Positions 1-10,889 are shown, counted from the first letter of the stretch. The stretch is DNA of 64,000 bases from Kuschelorhynchus macadamiae (GCA_030620095.1 JAUTXW010001311.1:2581501-2645500); one strand, 5' to 3'. The notes: generated by a model from the sequence alone, not told the origin. Made by a program: numbers and translations.

Positions 1-19
1 AAAATAGGGAAAGAAAATA

Positions 20-850
20 GATAGATGTTTTGGGATATATAGAAGCAACACCTTCGTCCTCATGGAGAAAAATTGAGATGGAAATTGGAGTGCCATAAAC
101 TGACGGTCAGAGGATCTTGAAGAAATATAATTATACCTAATCCATACAAATTTAATATTGTACAACATTTGCATCCTGGCCATGCCGAACGCCGGGCACT
201 GTTTTGTCAGTGGTATTCTCAACAAATCGATGGTAAGGATTGATTTGGCAGACTTATTATCTGGTCAGACGAATGCTTTTTTTCAAGTGCGGGAATATTT
301 AATCGTCACAATACCAGAAACTGGCATAGTGAAAATCAACATTTAATCTTTGAAAAGGCACAATAAGGACGCTTTGGAGTTGGGGTGTCATGTTTTATTT
401 TGGGCAAACATATAGTTTATATCATTTTTAAAGAAGGTCTTACAGCACCTAGATACCCAGAAATCCTTGTGGAAGTTATTCCACAGCTGCTCGAAAATAT
501 TTCATTATATAATGCTGTTTACCTACAGCAAGATGGTACCTCAAGTAACAACTCTAGGCTCTTAAGGGAATTTCTTGATAATAACTTTCCTCAAAGATGG
601 ATAGGTACCAAACGGACCTGTTGGATGGCCTCCACGATCTCCAGATTTCTTAATTTTGGATTTTTTTTATGGTGCTATATACAAAATGAAGTATATAAAA
701 CACGATATGACGGCATAGCAGAACTTCGAGAGGCAATTCATTTAGCCTTTCGAAATCTGCGAATGAGACCAATGGTTCTTTTTAACGCTATTCAAAGAAT
801 TACAAAAATGTGCTAATTTTGCATTAGAGAAAATGGTCGTCAATTTAAAC
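20..850 (+). pseudogene. Mariner-like transposase relic (DUF4817 type), cut by the window edge
   Basis: Degenerate transposase of the Tc1/mariner superfamily, which cuts and pastes DNA at TA sites. Pieces of the usual order can be read in several frames: a helix-turn-helix remnant (VLGYIEATPSSSWRKIE, from about 35), HPGHAERRALFCQWYSQQID (about 170-230), IIWSDECFF with the first catalytic Asp at 268-270, LQQDGTSSNNSR with the second Asp at 532-534, then a WPPRSPD block and FLWCYIQNEVYKT near the end. The WPPRSPD block and the following FLW are in different frames, and there are stops near 239 and 368, so the gene is dead. The N-terminal part lies outside the window. Assignment to the DUF4817/mariner-like group is by motif recognition from memory; the same family recurs at 5630, 11473, 12240, 44811, 46490 and 53560. 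Confidence 0.8.
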
Positions 851-1380
851 ATTATCTTTAAAAATCTGATTTTTTTAATAATGTTATTTCTTGTGTTTGT
901 TATATTGCTACTTTATGCTATAAAACTGTTGTTACAAACTTACTGTTATTAAAAAATTCTATAGATATTTTTATATAAAAAGATACGTATGTGCAAGGTA
1001 TCCAATTCTTCGTTAGCAATATGTAACTTTCATTTGTTTATTATTGCTGTTCGTGGCCTACTATTAAATTATGCATTTAAGGTCAGAAAATTGTCATTTA
1101 TTTGCGTGTTTCTGAGAAAAAGTGCATACTAATATATATTTTTGAAAAGGTAGAAAATGACAAATTTTATAGTCTATAAATATACATGGTGTTCCGTTTA
1201 AAAAAAAATAAAGTAGGATCCGATAACTTTTTGACCTAAACCTGCATACTAATTTTGAAGGTGGAATTGTGTTGCAAACTGTCGCGAATACCCCAACTTT
1301 CTATCTATAAAAATAACAGAGATGTCCCGCAAAAGTACTCAAAATGGGACACCATGAACAATCAAATCAAGTTATTTTCA
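850..1380. other. Unassigned, with a transposon-end-like stretch
   Basis: AT-rich, no coding signal seen. Around 1188-1215 the sequence ggtgttccgtttaaaa followed by an A-run and ataaag resembles ends of mariner-like elements elsewhere in the window (for example 13890-13915), so a further element end may lie here. Confidence 0.3.
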
Positions 1381-1890
1381 TTGAAATCGACTATTTTTGC
1401 CCTGACGTCTTAATGCTAATACGTGCTGCTACTTCCTGAATTCCAAGATGGAGTTTGAGCATTTTATCCGCATAATATTGCATTTCTTTTCTTTCTTCAA
1501 CTGGTAATCCAAACATTACGTCACAGGGAGGTCGTTATTCTCTTTCAGTTACAATTCTGGCAGGAGTCTCAGAGAGAAACAAAATCAAATATTGGTCTCA
1601 GTAATGCTGATTTCTGGAAACAATTTTGGAGAGATATTCTTGTATAGTCTTGTTAAAACATACCATCATTGAAGATGTAGAGGTATTGTTCTAGTTTTTT
1701 GTATCTCTATAATTACACAAACGTTTATAAAAATCGCTGAATCAAAATTTCGTCCTTGATCTGAATGAAGTTCTAGTGAAACCCTATGTCTACTGAAGAC
1801 TTCTGCAACTAAAACACGTGCGATTGTTGTAATCTCCTGGTTGGCGAGAGAATGCTCTAAGCCATTTACTAAAGTATTACATTTCATACT
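1380..1890 (-). pseudogene. Ty3/Gypsy-type retrotransposon integrase relic
   Basis: Reads on the minus strand as the core and C-terminal part of a retroelement integrase, which inserts LTR-retrotransposon cDNA. The first 73 residues are open (1887 to 1666) and contain ARVLVAEVFSRHRVSLELHS followed by DQGRNF, the block holding the second catalytic Asp. Downstream in shifted frames come a SSMMVCFNKTIQEYLSK block and TPARIV plus LPCDVMFGLP-like remnants, in the order known for Ty3/Gypsy Pol. In the first of these blocks the position of the third catalytic acid (normally VERFN) reads VCFN. Stops and frameshifts interrupt it. No reverse transcriptase or LTR could be tied to it; the 3240-3830 block upstream on the same strand is a possible but unproven partner. 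Confidence 0.8.
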
Positions 1891-3100
1891 ATTGTGTTAC
1901 TGTGTATTTGTTATCTCGATGAGACAGTGAAAATGACTTAGCAACGTCTTCTTATATTGTTTCTTTAGAGTTCGTGATATTTTTCTGAGACTTAGTTGCT
2001 GAATATATTTTTTTTATTAATTTAATAAGTAGTTTTTATTCCATTCTTTTGTGAGATAGAAAACACGGGCTCCATCTGTTTTTATAAGATGTCGATTTTT
2101 TAAGATACGCATGTTTGGAGTTAAGACAAATAGGATATTTTACTTTAAATATCTCTTGTTTCTGTAGACTCTAAAATAGAGTAAAATATAGGTCATTACA
2201 TTTTAAATAACAAAACATTTTAAGTATTTTATCTTATATCTTTTTATTTGATGTTCAATTACTTTTCTCAAAATTAATTGAATTCTTCATAAAAATTTCG
2301 GTTACTTTTGCATTTAACATTTTTTCTATCTCAAACGACGGAGATATAAATATTTTTTTACTCCACTTCGAAACACTTTCTATGTACATACAATAACTAG
2401 GAATTGCACTACGAAAATTCTTTAAAAAATAACATATGGTTTTTTTTGCTCTCTAGCTGGTATAGCTGACTATTTTACTTTAGTTTTTTATATCTGTTTG
2501 GTCTGCCAGTATCCTGGCAAATTATCTGGTCAAGCCGGCTTTAATAGATCTTTAACCTCAAATAATATACTTTTTATTCGCACTGATTTTTTGGTATCTT
2601 GATTGAATTTGATTTCAGTTAATCCTGGTCATCCTGTCTCAGCGCTCTGATCAGCTGTTTTAATTTTTTTTACTGCCAACAGCAGACTACCGTTAGAAAT
2701 TCCAATTTTATGCGGATATTTATCTGTTAAGTAGTGCTTTATAATATATTGTCGCTATAAGTTAATAATAACTCATACCTCAACATTCGTCAGAAAACCA
2801 AACATTTATATGCTGTTAATTTTTATTATGCGTATTTGGATATTTGATCAATGACGACAGGATGTGGTAGATTCTAAGTTAAATGACAATTGATATGCTT
2901 CTTCCTGGTTTCTGAAATTATAGGCGCCACATAAATTTGGATCTTCACCACAGTTATTTAAATGTAAGATAACCTTTTTGTAAAACCCGCTTAAACTTAA
3001 TTACGGGTACGATTTATATTCACTAAAAACACAATTTTACTCAGGCTAGGGAATTTTTATATATATTTTTTTTAAGTTCTAATTAAAATTCCACAAAACC
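1890..3100. other. Unassigned AT-rich DNA
   Basis: No open frame of convincing length, no repeat partner and no RNA signal recognised. Confidence 0.3.
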
Positions 3101-3119
3101 TAAAAAAATTTCTTTTATC

Positions 3120-3240
3120 AGAAACTTTTCTCGTTATAAATATTTCCTCTTTCCCTGTAACGTAAAGATCTTAAAAATATCTAGGGTGTTTTTTTCTCGC
3201 TTACAATACTTCCCATCTACGAGGGAAGTAAAAACAATGC
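3120..3240 (+). repeat. Dispersed repeat R1, 3' tail fragment
   Basis: Contains the tail common to the R1 family in this window: cgtaaagatct, then a tctagggtg-like block, a ttacaata block and the closing gagggaagtaaaa. Other copies: 5345, 20280, 20730 (inverted), 30840, 37692, 48250 and 57130 (inverted). Confidence 0.6.
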
Positions 3241-3830
3241 TTGGAATTACTTATGCAGGTCGGATCTCTTCAGAATAGTATGGAGGGAACGGTGGAACAG
3301 TCAAATAAAGCTGAAACCACACCATAGATGTATCAGTTTTTAATCAGGTACTCTGCAAAGATAAGATAAATCCAGGTGCAGTGGGATCTGACAGACTTAC
3401 TGCGTAATTACTCCTCCTGATGAGTGTGTGCCTTACGCCCTACTATACACCGGAACGGGGAGTCATCGCCTTTACCAACTGAACATCAGTTCCAATTGAA
3501 GTAATGACTACCACAGATCAAGTTCTAATATTGCAGAGTTTCTTACTCTCGAATACTCGTGTAGAAATATCGTTGACCCACAGTCAATTAACTGCCCCAT
3601 TATTTCTATGCCGTGTTAAGAATAGAAAGAGGTAAGGAGTCTCTGTCGGCAGTATTCGTTAGGGATAAACAAAAAGAAAAGAGAGTCGCTCCATGTGCTA
3701 TGCTAAACCGCAGATCTTTCCTATCTCTGAAGAGCCTAAACAATTCTTGTACAATACAGACTTTGTTACAAGAAATATAAATTTTGGTCACTCTGGGACG
3801 CCTGACACCAAAACATGGTTAGTTATAAAC
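3240..3830. other. GC-richer block of unknown nature
   Basis: Noticeably less AT-rich than its surroundings, with no long open frame. It sits upstream, in minus-strand terms, of the Gypsy integrase relic, so an LTR is conceivable, but no matching second copy or clear TG...CA ends were found. Confidence 0.2.
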
Positions 3831-4390
3831 ACTTCGGACTCTAGGTCACAGCAATAATTCAGGTTTGACCCAAGGACTTTTGAAATTTTATGACTTTATT
3901 TCAAGTTCGGTTCATCCCCTGACTCTGCAGCTCTACAACGACTATTTTTCGCCAAAGTCCAGAAATAGTTTTGACCACCCTTTTATTTCAGTACTCAATT
4001 ATTTTACTTTTTTAACAATTTGCTACACTAGAACGACTCTAAGGTTTTAAAAAGAGTTTAATTCAAAATGTATATCGTATGCATTCCCGTTGAAAATCTT
4101 TATTCTATATCTGAAAGTTTTTTTTTGCTTTAAGCAATAAAATAGCACAAACGAATTTATTTTTTCACTCTTTTTAACCATAAAATGTTCTAAGCAGTTT
4201 TTATGTGAACTGTAAGAAAGCGACTTGTGCACAACTTTTGTTTCTGGGGATTTCATAAAATTTCAATGGGGAGACTCGAAAAAACACAAATTCCAGTACT
4301 CAGTATTTTTTTTATTTTACACAATGTTTTGACAGTTCAAGTAAAAATATCACTTTCGCTTAAAAACTGCCATTTCGGCTCGTGCACCAA
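3830..4390. other. Unassigned AT-rich DNA
   Basis: Short open frames on both strands only; none resembles a known family. Confidence 0.25.
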
Positions 4391-4394
4391 CTTT

Positions 4395-4945
4395 TGAGCT
4401 CAGTTTACCACCTTTAGTAGAATAAAACTGTATGCAATCGATAGAGCTATTGCAACTGACTTTAAATCACTTACTGTCAGTAAAGTCGGTATTATATTTG
4501 AGTATACAACATACCACCTTTGGTGAAACCCAATTGTATGCAAGCGAAAGATAGAACTATTACCAACTGGCTTTTAATCAGTTAGTGTAACTAAAGTTCT
4601 TAGTTTTTGTTTTGAGTGATCCTCTTTCGAACTACATGCAAAAATATACAATCTACCACCTTTAGTGAAATAAAATTGCACGGGATCGATAGATAGAGCT
4701 ACTAATAAATGTATTTTAATCAACTGGTGTCATTAAAGTTGGTAGTTTTTGTCTTGTTAAACATAAAATAAGGAAAAAACATATATTTCATTTTTATTGA
4801 TTTTCCTTCGAACTACTTGCAAAAAGATACAATCTACCACCTTTAGTGGAACAACTATAGGCAATCCATAGATTGATGTGTTGCCAACCCACTTTCCATC
4901 ACTTAATGCAACTAAAGTAAGTATACCGAATACCAAGCGGGCGTC
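4395..4945 (+). repeat. Four degenerate tandem units with a 'taccacctttagt' core
   Basis: Four units start with accacctttagtgg-like text at about 4407, 4512, 4655 and 4836. Each is followed by a gcaatcgatagatagagct-like segment, then a cttttaatcacttagtgt-like segment and taaagt. Spacing grows from about 105 to 180 bp because of interspersed insertions. Too diverged for a young satellite. Confidence 0.65.
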
Positions 4946-5345
4946 AATTTTTTTTTTGGTCACAAAATTTTCAAAATATTTGACATGACAAATTATTTAA
5001 GTTCTTCGTATCGGAAAATACAATTTTAACTTTGAAAAAATTAATATTCTCGGAAACACAATTTTTTTTAGAATTTCCGGTAATTTGTATACACTTGTGA
5101 TAATTGATAATTTCATTAAACGTCAAAAATTACTGGGACAATTCAACTAGATTGTCGCTTATTTCTTTGAATGTCAAACGAACATAATTAATAATAGTAA
5201 ATAAAAGTTTTTTGCCTAGGAACACAGAACCCCACAAAACTATTAATGAGAAAATGAGAGAAAACCATGAAGCTGCATCACTGCCGATGAAGACGTACCA
5301 TGGAATCCAAAAAAAATGGTACAACAGGTTTGCAGCTCTTTAACA
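4945..5345. other. Unassigned
   Basis: AT-rich; a 64-codon minus-strand open frame (5324 to 5130) has hydrophobic content but no recognisable family. Confidence 0.2.
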
Positions 5346-5615
5346 TTTTATTAGGCCGCCATTTTTTTTCGCTATATTTGATTCACACCAAAATGTTACC
5401 AGGTCATCCCCATATGACCCTTAATTTTTGACTAAAATTTGAAAGCAATGGGATTAGTGATTTTTTAGCTATGATGCGAACAGAGAGACCAACAGGCAGA
5501 CGGACTGATGGAACTGAGAACACATATTGTTCGGCATCTGAGGATCCTGAAACCTAAATATCTGAAAAAATCTCGGGGGATGATTTTTTCACGACTACAA
5601 TACAAAAGAGGATTA
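5345..5615 (+). repeat. Dispersed repeat R1 copy
   Basis: Full set of R1 landmarks in order: aggccgccatttttttt, accaaaatgttaccaggtca, a catatgacccttaatttttg block, a gcgaacagagagacc block, gaactgagaacacat, cctgaaacctaaa and a ctcgggggatgatttttt block. The nearest relative is the copy at 31310-31575. Confidence 0.75.
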
Positions 5616-5629
5616 TGCAAAAGCGAGCT

Positions 5630-6000
5630 TGAAGACGTTTCATTAAGGGAAATTCAACTAAACACTATTGGAGTGAGAGAGGACAATGCTAAAAAAAAAG
5701 TGAATAGCTCACATGGGGAACGATATCACAGGTGGTCGTGGAACTGCGCATAGATTTTCCCAATCAGTCAATTTTCCTGATAAATGGAAAGACGACTTGG
5801 GAATTGGCAACAACGGGCCAATTCAGTGGCCACCAAGCTCTCCAGATATTACACCGCTTGCTTGTTTTATTTAGGTGTTTATTAAAAACAAAATATTTCG
5901 CCACACCCCTATCAACCTAAAGGACCTTATAACAAAAAGTCAAAATGCATGCAATAAGTTGAGATTTCGATTGTAAAGTATATGATAAATGAAAGAAGAG
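5630..6000 (+). pseudogene. Mariner-like transposase 3' relic
   Basis: C-terminal piece of a DUF4817-type mariner-like transposase. One frame reads through GPIQWPPSSPDITPL at about 5818-5860, then a stop, then FIKNKIFRHTPINLKDLITK and SQNACNKLRF. These match the end of the catalytic domain around the third acidic residue and the conserved W/F-K-V-tail of the family. The N-terminal half is missing: upstream sequence is R1 repeat. Frame changes and stops make it inactive. Confidence 0.7.
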
Positions 6001-6318
6001 GTGTAATACCGACAGCATCAGACAAACTTTCAGTATTTATTGTAGCTTTTATCGTCTTACGTGTTAATAAGTATTTGCTGTAAAGTAGCTGTTATGATGT
6101 GAAATTACTTTTATTTTTATTGACACAACACCTAAAATATTGTTATCAAACAAAACTATATGTGCGTCCTTAGAATTTTTAATACAGCTTTTTAAACGGC
6201 TGTAACTTTTTATGAAAGCAAAATTTTAGGACACGGTTTAGGGTCAAATTTTAATTTTTTAAGAGGTATTAATTTCCGATACAAAGCAGAGGCGTCGATA
6301 TGACCGTCGCTACGCCAA

Positions 6319-6320
<2 letters not shown>
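6000..6320. other. Unassigned
   Basis: AT-rich DNA following the transposase relic; probably its untranslated end, but no terminal inverted repeat was identified. Confidence 0.25.

Positions 6321-6321
<1 letters not shown>

Positions 6322-6381
<60 letters not shown>
6322..6381. repeat. (TA)n microsatellite
   Basis: About 60 bp of uninterrupted TA directly abutting the hammerhead satellite. Confidence 0.95.
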
Positions 6382-6384
<3 letters not shown>

Positions 6385-6407
6385 CCTTTGCCCTACACGG
6401 GACTCGC

Positions 6408-6466
6408 TAGTCTATGGCGGCCTGATGAGCTCTAATAAGAGCGAAATCGCGATCGTCGTTTGACTA
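6408..6466 (+). ncRNA. Type I hammerhead ribozyme, satellite copy 1
   Basis: Core CTGATGA at 6422-6428 and GAAA at 6443-6446. Stem II is GCTCT/AGAGC with an AATA loop. Stem III is ATC/GAT with a 2-nt loop, and the 8-nt ATCGCGAT is self-complementary. Stem I has an inner helix GGCGGC/GTCGTT (with G-U pairs), a TAT/T internal loop and an outer helix TAGTC/GACTA. Cleavage is expected after C6454. All invariant core bases are present. The very short stem III suggests that efficient cleavage may need a dimer, as in other short-stem-III hammerheads. Confidence 0.85.
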
Positions 6467-6685
6467 AAATGGATCATTGCGTCTGCTGTGATGTAGAACA
6501 TGTTCCAAACAAAGATCATTTTCTTGTTATGACGTTGGTGTACGTGGAATGAGAACTTACTATCATTTAATGCTCCCAACGAAAGCCAGGAGTCACAATG
6601 TAATTCAATGCCGTTCGTGGTATTAGCCAGCGGAGTAGTTGTTTTTGTGATTCCATTTTGTGCCTTTGCCCTACACGGGGCTCGC

Positions 6686-6744
6686 TAGTCTATGGCGGCC
6701 TGATGAGCTCTAATAAGAGCGAAATCGCGATCGTCGTTTGACTA
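6686..6744 (+). ncRNA. Type I hammerhead ribozyme, satellite copy 2
   Basis: Identical core and stems to copy 1, exactly 278 bp downstream; predicted cleavage after C6732. Together with copy 1 it would release a 278-nt monomer from a read-through transcript. Confidence 0.85.
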
Positions 6745-6963
6745 AAATGGATCATTGTGTCTGCTGTGATGTAGAACATGTTCCAAACAAGGATCATTTT
6801 CTTGTTATGACGTTGGTGTACGTGGAATGAAAACTTACTATCATTTAATGCTCCCAACGAAAGCCAGGAGTCACAATGTAATTCAATGCCCTTCGTGGTA
6901 TTAGCCAGCGGAGTAGTTGTTTTTGTGATTCCATTTTGTGCCTTTGCCCTACACGGGGCTCGC

Positions 6964-7022
6964 TAGTCTATGGCGGCCTGATGAGCTCTAATAAGAGCGA
7001 AATCGCGATCGTCGTTTGACTA
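6964..7022 (+). ncRNA. Type I hammerhead ribozyme, satellite copy 3
   Basis: Same fold, predicted cleavage after C7010; intact although the unit itself is truncated further downstream. Confidence 0.85.
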
Positions 7023-7117
7023 AAATGGATCATTGTGTCTGCTGTGATGTAGAACATGTTCCAAACAAGGATCATTTTCTTGTTATGACGTTGGTGTACG
7101 TAGAATGAAAACTTACT

Positions 7118-7119
<2 letters not shown>

Positions 7120-7166
<47 letters not shown>

Positions 7167-7215
7167 GTATGTATATTATGTATATATATATATATATATA
7201 TTATGTATATTGTAT
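7120..7215. repeat. (TA)n microsatellite, interrupted
   Basis: Two TA runs separated by a tacgtatgtatattatg-like interruption; it terminates the satellite array. Confidence 0.9.
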
Positions 7216-7479
7216 ATTGTCGGTTTTTTTCTAACGTTCTAACGTAACGTCTATATGTTAACTAATCCAATAAAAAGTTTGCTTTCAAATAAATACCACC
7301 AAAAAAAAATCATTAATATATAAAAATATTCTCGTATAAAATAATTCTAATCTTTCAGTATCGACCTACACTTTGTCCAGGTATGTGTATTCGTGTTTGA
7401 AATTTTCAAACTGCATATTTGTTTTTGCATGTCAAATGTATTATTGGTTATGTTTGAGTATTTGTGTATAGGAAGTCGT

Positions 7480-7620
7480 CACTGTTTTATTATTTCACTA
7501 TGAATTTACAATGACTTCTGTAATAAATGCAGTTGAAAAAGGTTGTATGCGGGGGCCGAAACGTCCTGCAGGCAATATAAAATTATGTAATCCACTAGAA
7601 ATTTTGTCTTGTTGAACCAT
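7480..7620 (+). other. Penelope-like element 3' terminus with hammerhead-like motif
   Basis: Carries the fold TGCAG-TTGAAAA-stem II-GAAACGTC-CTGCA around 7537-7572. The flanking TGCAG/CTGCA pair as stem I and GAAACGTC is the usual 3' core with a self-complementary ACGT stem III. The 5' core is TTGAAAA instead of CTGANGA, so activity is doubtful. The sequence 7215-7480 upstream is unassigned. Confidence 0.5.
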
Positions 7621-7679
7621 ATTCCCATATATTATATATATATATTTATATTTCTCTTCTTGAACCTTACAATTTATAA

Positions 7680-8159
7680 ATATCAAGTACTTTCTTGGGA
7701 TGAGGTTCGTGGATTGAACAAAGAAACTTTAATTGACGTTTCTCCTGTCCATTTCAGGCTTTTTCAAAATATTTAATTCTGCACATCTAAAAATTAAATA
7801 CAAAAAGTGTATATATTTTTTTCAAATAATAAAAAAAAACTAAAGGATATATATAAAAAAAAAAAAAAACAATAGAATTCTTTAACCAGTGTATCTATTA
7901 CCTCCACACTGCCAAGAAAGTTAAAAGAACATCTTTCTCAAGGTATGTACTTTACTATTTTATATAAATGTTTTAATAATTTTAGTGCGTGACGTTATAC
8001 CTAATTGTTTTTATTTATTAACTTACATATATACACTTTTTGTATTTAATTTTTAGATGTGCAGAATTAAATATTTTGAAAAAGCCTGAAATGGACAGGC
8101 GAAACGTCAATTAAAGTTTCTTTGTTCAATCCACGAACCCCATCCCAAGAAAGTACTTG

Positions 8160-8165
<6 letters not shown>
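7680..8165. repeat. Inverted pair of PLE-type termini
   Basis: Arms of about 140 bp: 7680-7825 on the minus strand and 8025-8165 on the plus strand, separated by about 200 bp with poly-A rich text. Each arm holds a stem GCCTG/CAGG closed by GAAACGTC and preceded by TTGAAAA, the degenerate hammerhead seen at other PLE ends. No coding remnant remains between the arms. The right arm runs straight into (TA)n. Confidence 0.65.

Positions 8166-8222
<57 letters not shown>
8163..8222. repeat. (TA)n microsatellite
   Basis: About 60 bp of TA immediately after the PLE-type arm. Confidence 0.95.
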
Positions 8223-8225
<3 letters not shown>

Positions 8226-9040
8226 TGTATATATATGCTGGTAATAAATTATTTAATCACATCTCTGATTAAATAAATATAATGTGTTTTCCTTCGAAAT
8301 CTCCGCATATTTTCCTAATGAATTCTGTCAGTACTAAAGATTAAACAAATTTAAGTTCTGAAATATTAAACGCGATTCGTGTAATCCATAATTAATCGCT
8401 TACCCAAGAAAATCTGCATGTCGAATAATGAAACATTTTACGCCTGCCCTAAGCCCGGAAAGAATATTTTAATATTTATGTAGCTCACGGAGCCTATCTG
8501 CATCTATCTCCGTAAAGTGAATTATAACTGAGTTTGTACGTAAATAGAAAAAGAGAATTTTTCAAAGAGAAGACTCTTACGTGTTGTGTCTTACATCGTA
8601 GGAATAATGTTAAATATGTAATTTTAATCCTTATTAGGTCTTATATACGTAGAATATATTTTATACTCTTTTTATTTCAATTTTCACTTCGCATTTTCAA
8701 GTACTTTTTTCTAAAAAGTATAATTTTCTGAAAAATATTATTGAAGTTCTGCTACGGATATCCTTGTCCGCATTGCTGTATCTACCAAATCTTTTATACC
8801 AATTTTAAGCAATTTACTCTTGCAAACTTAAAAAAAAATAAAGGCCCCATGACAAAATGATAGTTTAATGTGTTGGAATTTTGTATAAATATACAGTGCG
8901 GCTCAAGATAAAAATTAAATTTTGACTTACTTCAAGATAGATCATGCTAAACACTTCTATGCTGTGAATGTTCCTTTACACTCTTACGAATGTTTGATTT
9001 AGGGATCACATCCACCGGCGACTGCTCTTTAAGGCCGGGT
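8222..9040. other. Unassigned
   Basis: AT-rich; one 65-codon open frame without recognisable similarity. Nothing else supported. Confidence 0.25.
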
Positions 9041-9345
9041 ACTAGTTTAATAAATAAACGAACTATTTTTATTTTTTTGTTTCAATTTGACAGCTATGTC
9101 TTTTTCAAAAACCAACTCGAGGCTGTTATTAAAACTGGAATAGATTAAAATTATTTTGATAATATAGAACAAATAATACATAATCACCCAATATGAGAGT
9201 TTATTTATAGGTACAGAGAGACAACTTAACCTCTTTCTAAATTCTATTAAGAAATTACATAAAAATAAAAGATTCACTTTAGAACTAGAACAAAATAAGT
9301 CTATTAACTTTCTAGATTTAAAAAACCACCCACTCACACATAAAA
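9040..9345 (+). pseudogene. Penelope-like element, inverted end plus reverse-transcriptase fragment
   Basis: The first 80 bp (9040-9120) are an inverted copy of the PLE 3' end at 14735-14850: shared text includes actagtttaataaataaac and a gttggtttttgaaaaag block on the complement. From about 9195 a plus-strand frame reads TERQLNLFLNSIKKLHKN, then KRFTLELEQNKSINFLDL: the thumb-proximal block of PLE reverse transcriptase that follows the YVDD motif. The continuation of this PLE is found only at 14030-14850, so about 4.7 kb of later insertions separate the halves. Confidence 0.7.
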
Positions 9346-9348
9346 ATA

Positions 9349-9640
9349 AGGGTTGCCAACCATACTGTTAAAAACAGTATTATACTTTATTTCGCTTTTG
9401 GATACTGTTTACTGTTATATTAAAAAAAAGTTTGCAAAATACTGTTTTTATGATCGCTGGTATCCGGAGCCAAAAAACCTGCATAAAAAGTTAACGCACA
9501 AATTTCATTTCAGAACGAAACTGCCAATCTCAAATAGCTTGCCAAAAAAAACTCTAAAGAAATAACTTGAATATTTTGGCAACATTGTATAGCCGAAATC
9601 TTCCTCTCTCGAGACTTTCGTTGAATGCTGATAATTCAGT
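9349..9640. other. Flank of LINE fragment with repeated 'aaatactgttt' motifs
   Basis: Short motifs aatactgttt and gttgccaa occur here and again, partly inverted, at 10715-10825. This may mark the two ends of an insertion that contains the LINE fragment between them. Confidence 0.3.
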
Positions 9641-9649
9641 TTCCTTTTT

Positions 9650-10560
9650 ATATGAATCCAGGGTTAGATTTCCAGACGAAGACCGTCTTCATAGATGCAT
9701 CCAAGGGAGATGACTGAACAGTGGGAATAGGCATATGAGGCCCTGGCTTTAGTTTATGAAGTAGACTTCCAGAATTTTTGTCAATCTGCTCTGCTGAGAT
9801 TTATGCCGTCTTTACTGCCTTTGAACTAATAGAGAATTTTAGATTGACTAATGTACTAATATTTTCAGACAGCCGGAGTGCATTGGACAAGATTAGTAGC
9901 AGTTCTAAGCCCAACGATGATCACATTACAATGGCAACCAAGACAAAAATGGATGAAATGAGAACGGGGATATCTTTGGTTTGGGATCCAAGCCACACGA
10001 AAATAGTAAGAAGGAAAAAGCGGATAAATTGACCAATTTGGGAAGACTTTTCACAACTATTAAGAATATTAAAATCGATTACAGATAATTTATCCCTTCA
10101 TACAAATAATATTTTTTTGAGAAATGGAAGGAGAGATGGAAACAGATCTGTTTTACCAAGAGAAGACTCAACGAAGAAATTGCACAAACACTTTATATCA
10201 AGCCCTGGTTTACAGCATTAAAACACCTGCCAAGGAAGGAAATTGTTACTATGTGCAGATTCAGAAGCCATCAGTACACAGTTGCCGACTCATTTCCATA
10301 GACTCGGAAACGTCGATGCGAATGTTGAGAGACTACCTCATATCTTTTTCGAATGTCCCCTACATATCCAGGCTTCCTTTCTCTTATACAATTCTCTACA
10401 ACGGGATATAGAACTGGTCCATTTAATCTGTCTTGCCAAGCCAGTCACCCTAATCTTGTAGCTAAGAGCATTTGCAATTTCTTGAGAATATGTGGATTGA
10501 AAGTTGGACAATATATACTTATTTTTGTGAATCCTTTTAGCCTCAGCCAATAAAAGTAAG
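9650..10560 (+). pseudogene. LINE ORF2 C-terminal relic with RNase H domain (I/R1/Jockey-like)
   Basis: RNase H domain of a non-LTR retrotransposon, which removes the RNA strand during reverse transcription. Visible blocks: VFIDASKGD around 9685 (first acidic residue), SICSAEIYAVFTAFELIE from 9778 (Glu), NVLIFSDSRSALDKI near 9856 (Asp), and a VWDPSHTKIV block near 9980. Further down, in another frame, a LINE C-terminal zinc-finger-like tail is recognisable: LPTHFHRLG, then LPHIFFECPLHIQ, with its usual cysteines mostly lost. Stops occur after SKGD and after KRIN. The endonuclease and RT domains are absent, as expected for a 5'-truncated insertion. Confidence 0.75.
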
Positions 10561-10889
10561 GGCCCTAACTGGCCCACTTTACTGTGGACCCCTTGTTGCC
10601 ATTTACACAAGGGGAGCCATCAAGACGTTCGTATAGTCACAGCAGCTTTAGGACGTTAAACGCAAAAGTCAATCAGTCATTCGTCGAGTAACAAGCAACA
10701 ACATAACCTTTTTTCGTTCAAAAAAATAAAATACTGTTTACTTTTTAAAATACTGCTTGTTTTAGTTCTCCGACCTTTAAAATACTTTATTTCCCGTACA
10801 AAAAGTTGCCAATCCTAACATAAGATGGCAGCTTTTTGTGGTTTTGTACCGTGCCTTCAAATTATCTTAATAACATTTTGATAAGCTGC

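Larger units (their letters stand above)
6381..7120 (+). repeat. 278-bp tandem satellite, 2.7 copies, hammerhead-bearing
   Basis: Three copies start at 6381, 6659 and 6937, an exact 278-bp period, and differ by only a handful of substitutions. The third is cut at about 7120 by (TA)n. Every unit carries a complete type I hammerhead fold (annotated separately). The units are clearly less AT-rich than their flanks and contain no long open frame. The near identity suggests recent amplification or homogenisation, as expected for a satellite or a retrozyme-like repeat spread through self-cleaved RNA. Confidence 0.9.

Noticed and set aside
3420..3430. 'ctgatgag' near 3418 as another hammerhead
   Set aside because: No GAAA with a pairable stem II follows at the right distance and no stem I could be drawn.
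5508..5753. 81-codon plus-strand frame as a gene
   Set aside because: It lies across the R1 repeat and the start of a transposase relic; the transposase is read in a different frame.
6381..7120. CRISPR-like repeat array
   Set aside because: Units are 278 bp, adjacent without spacers, in a eukaryotic context; the hammerhead fold explains the conserved core.
9047..9337. 96-codon minus-strand frame as a gene
   Set aside because: It is antisense to the PLE reverse-transcriptase fragment and the inverted PLE end.
9349..10825. A well-defined transposon with inverted ends around the LINE RNase H fragment
   Set aside because: Only short shared motifs (aaatactgttt, gttgccaa) occur at both sides; alignment of the flanks is too weak to call element ends.
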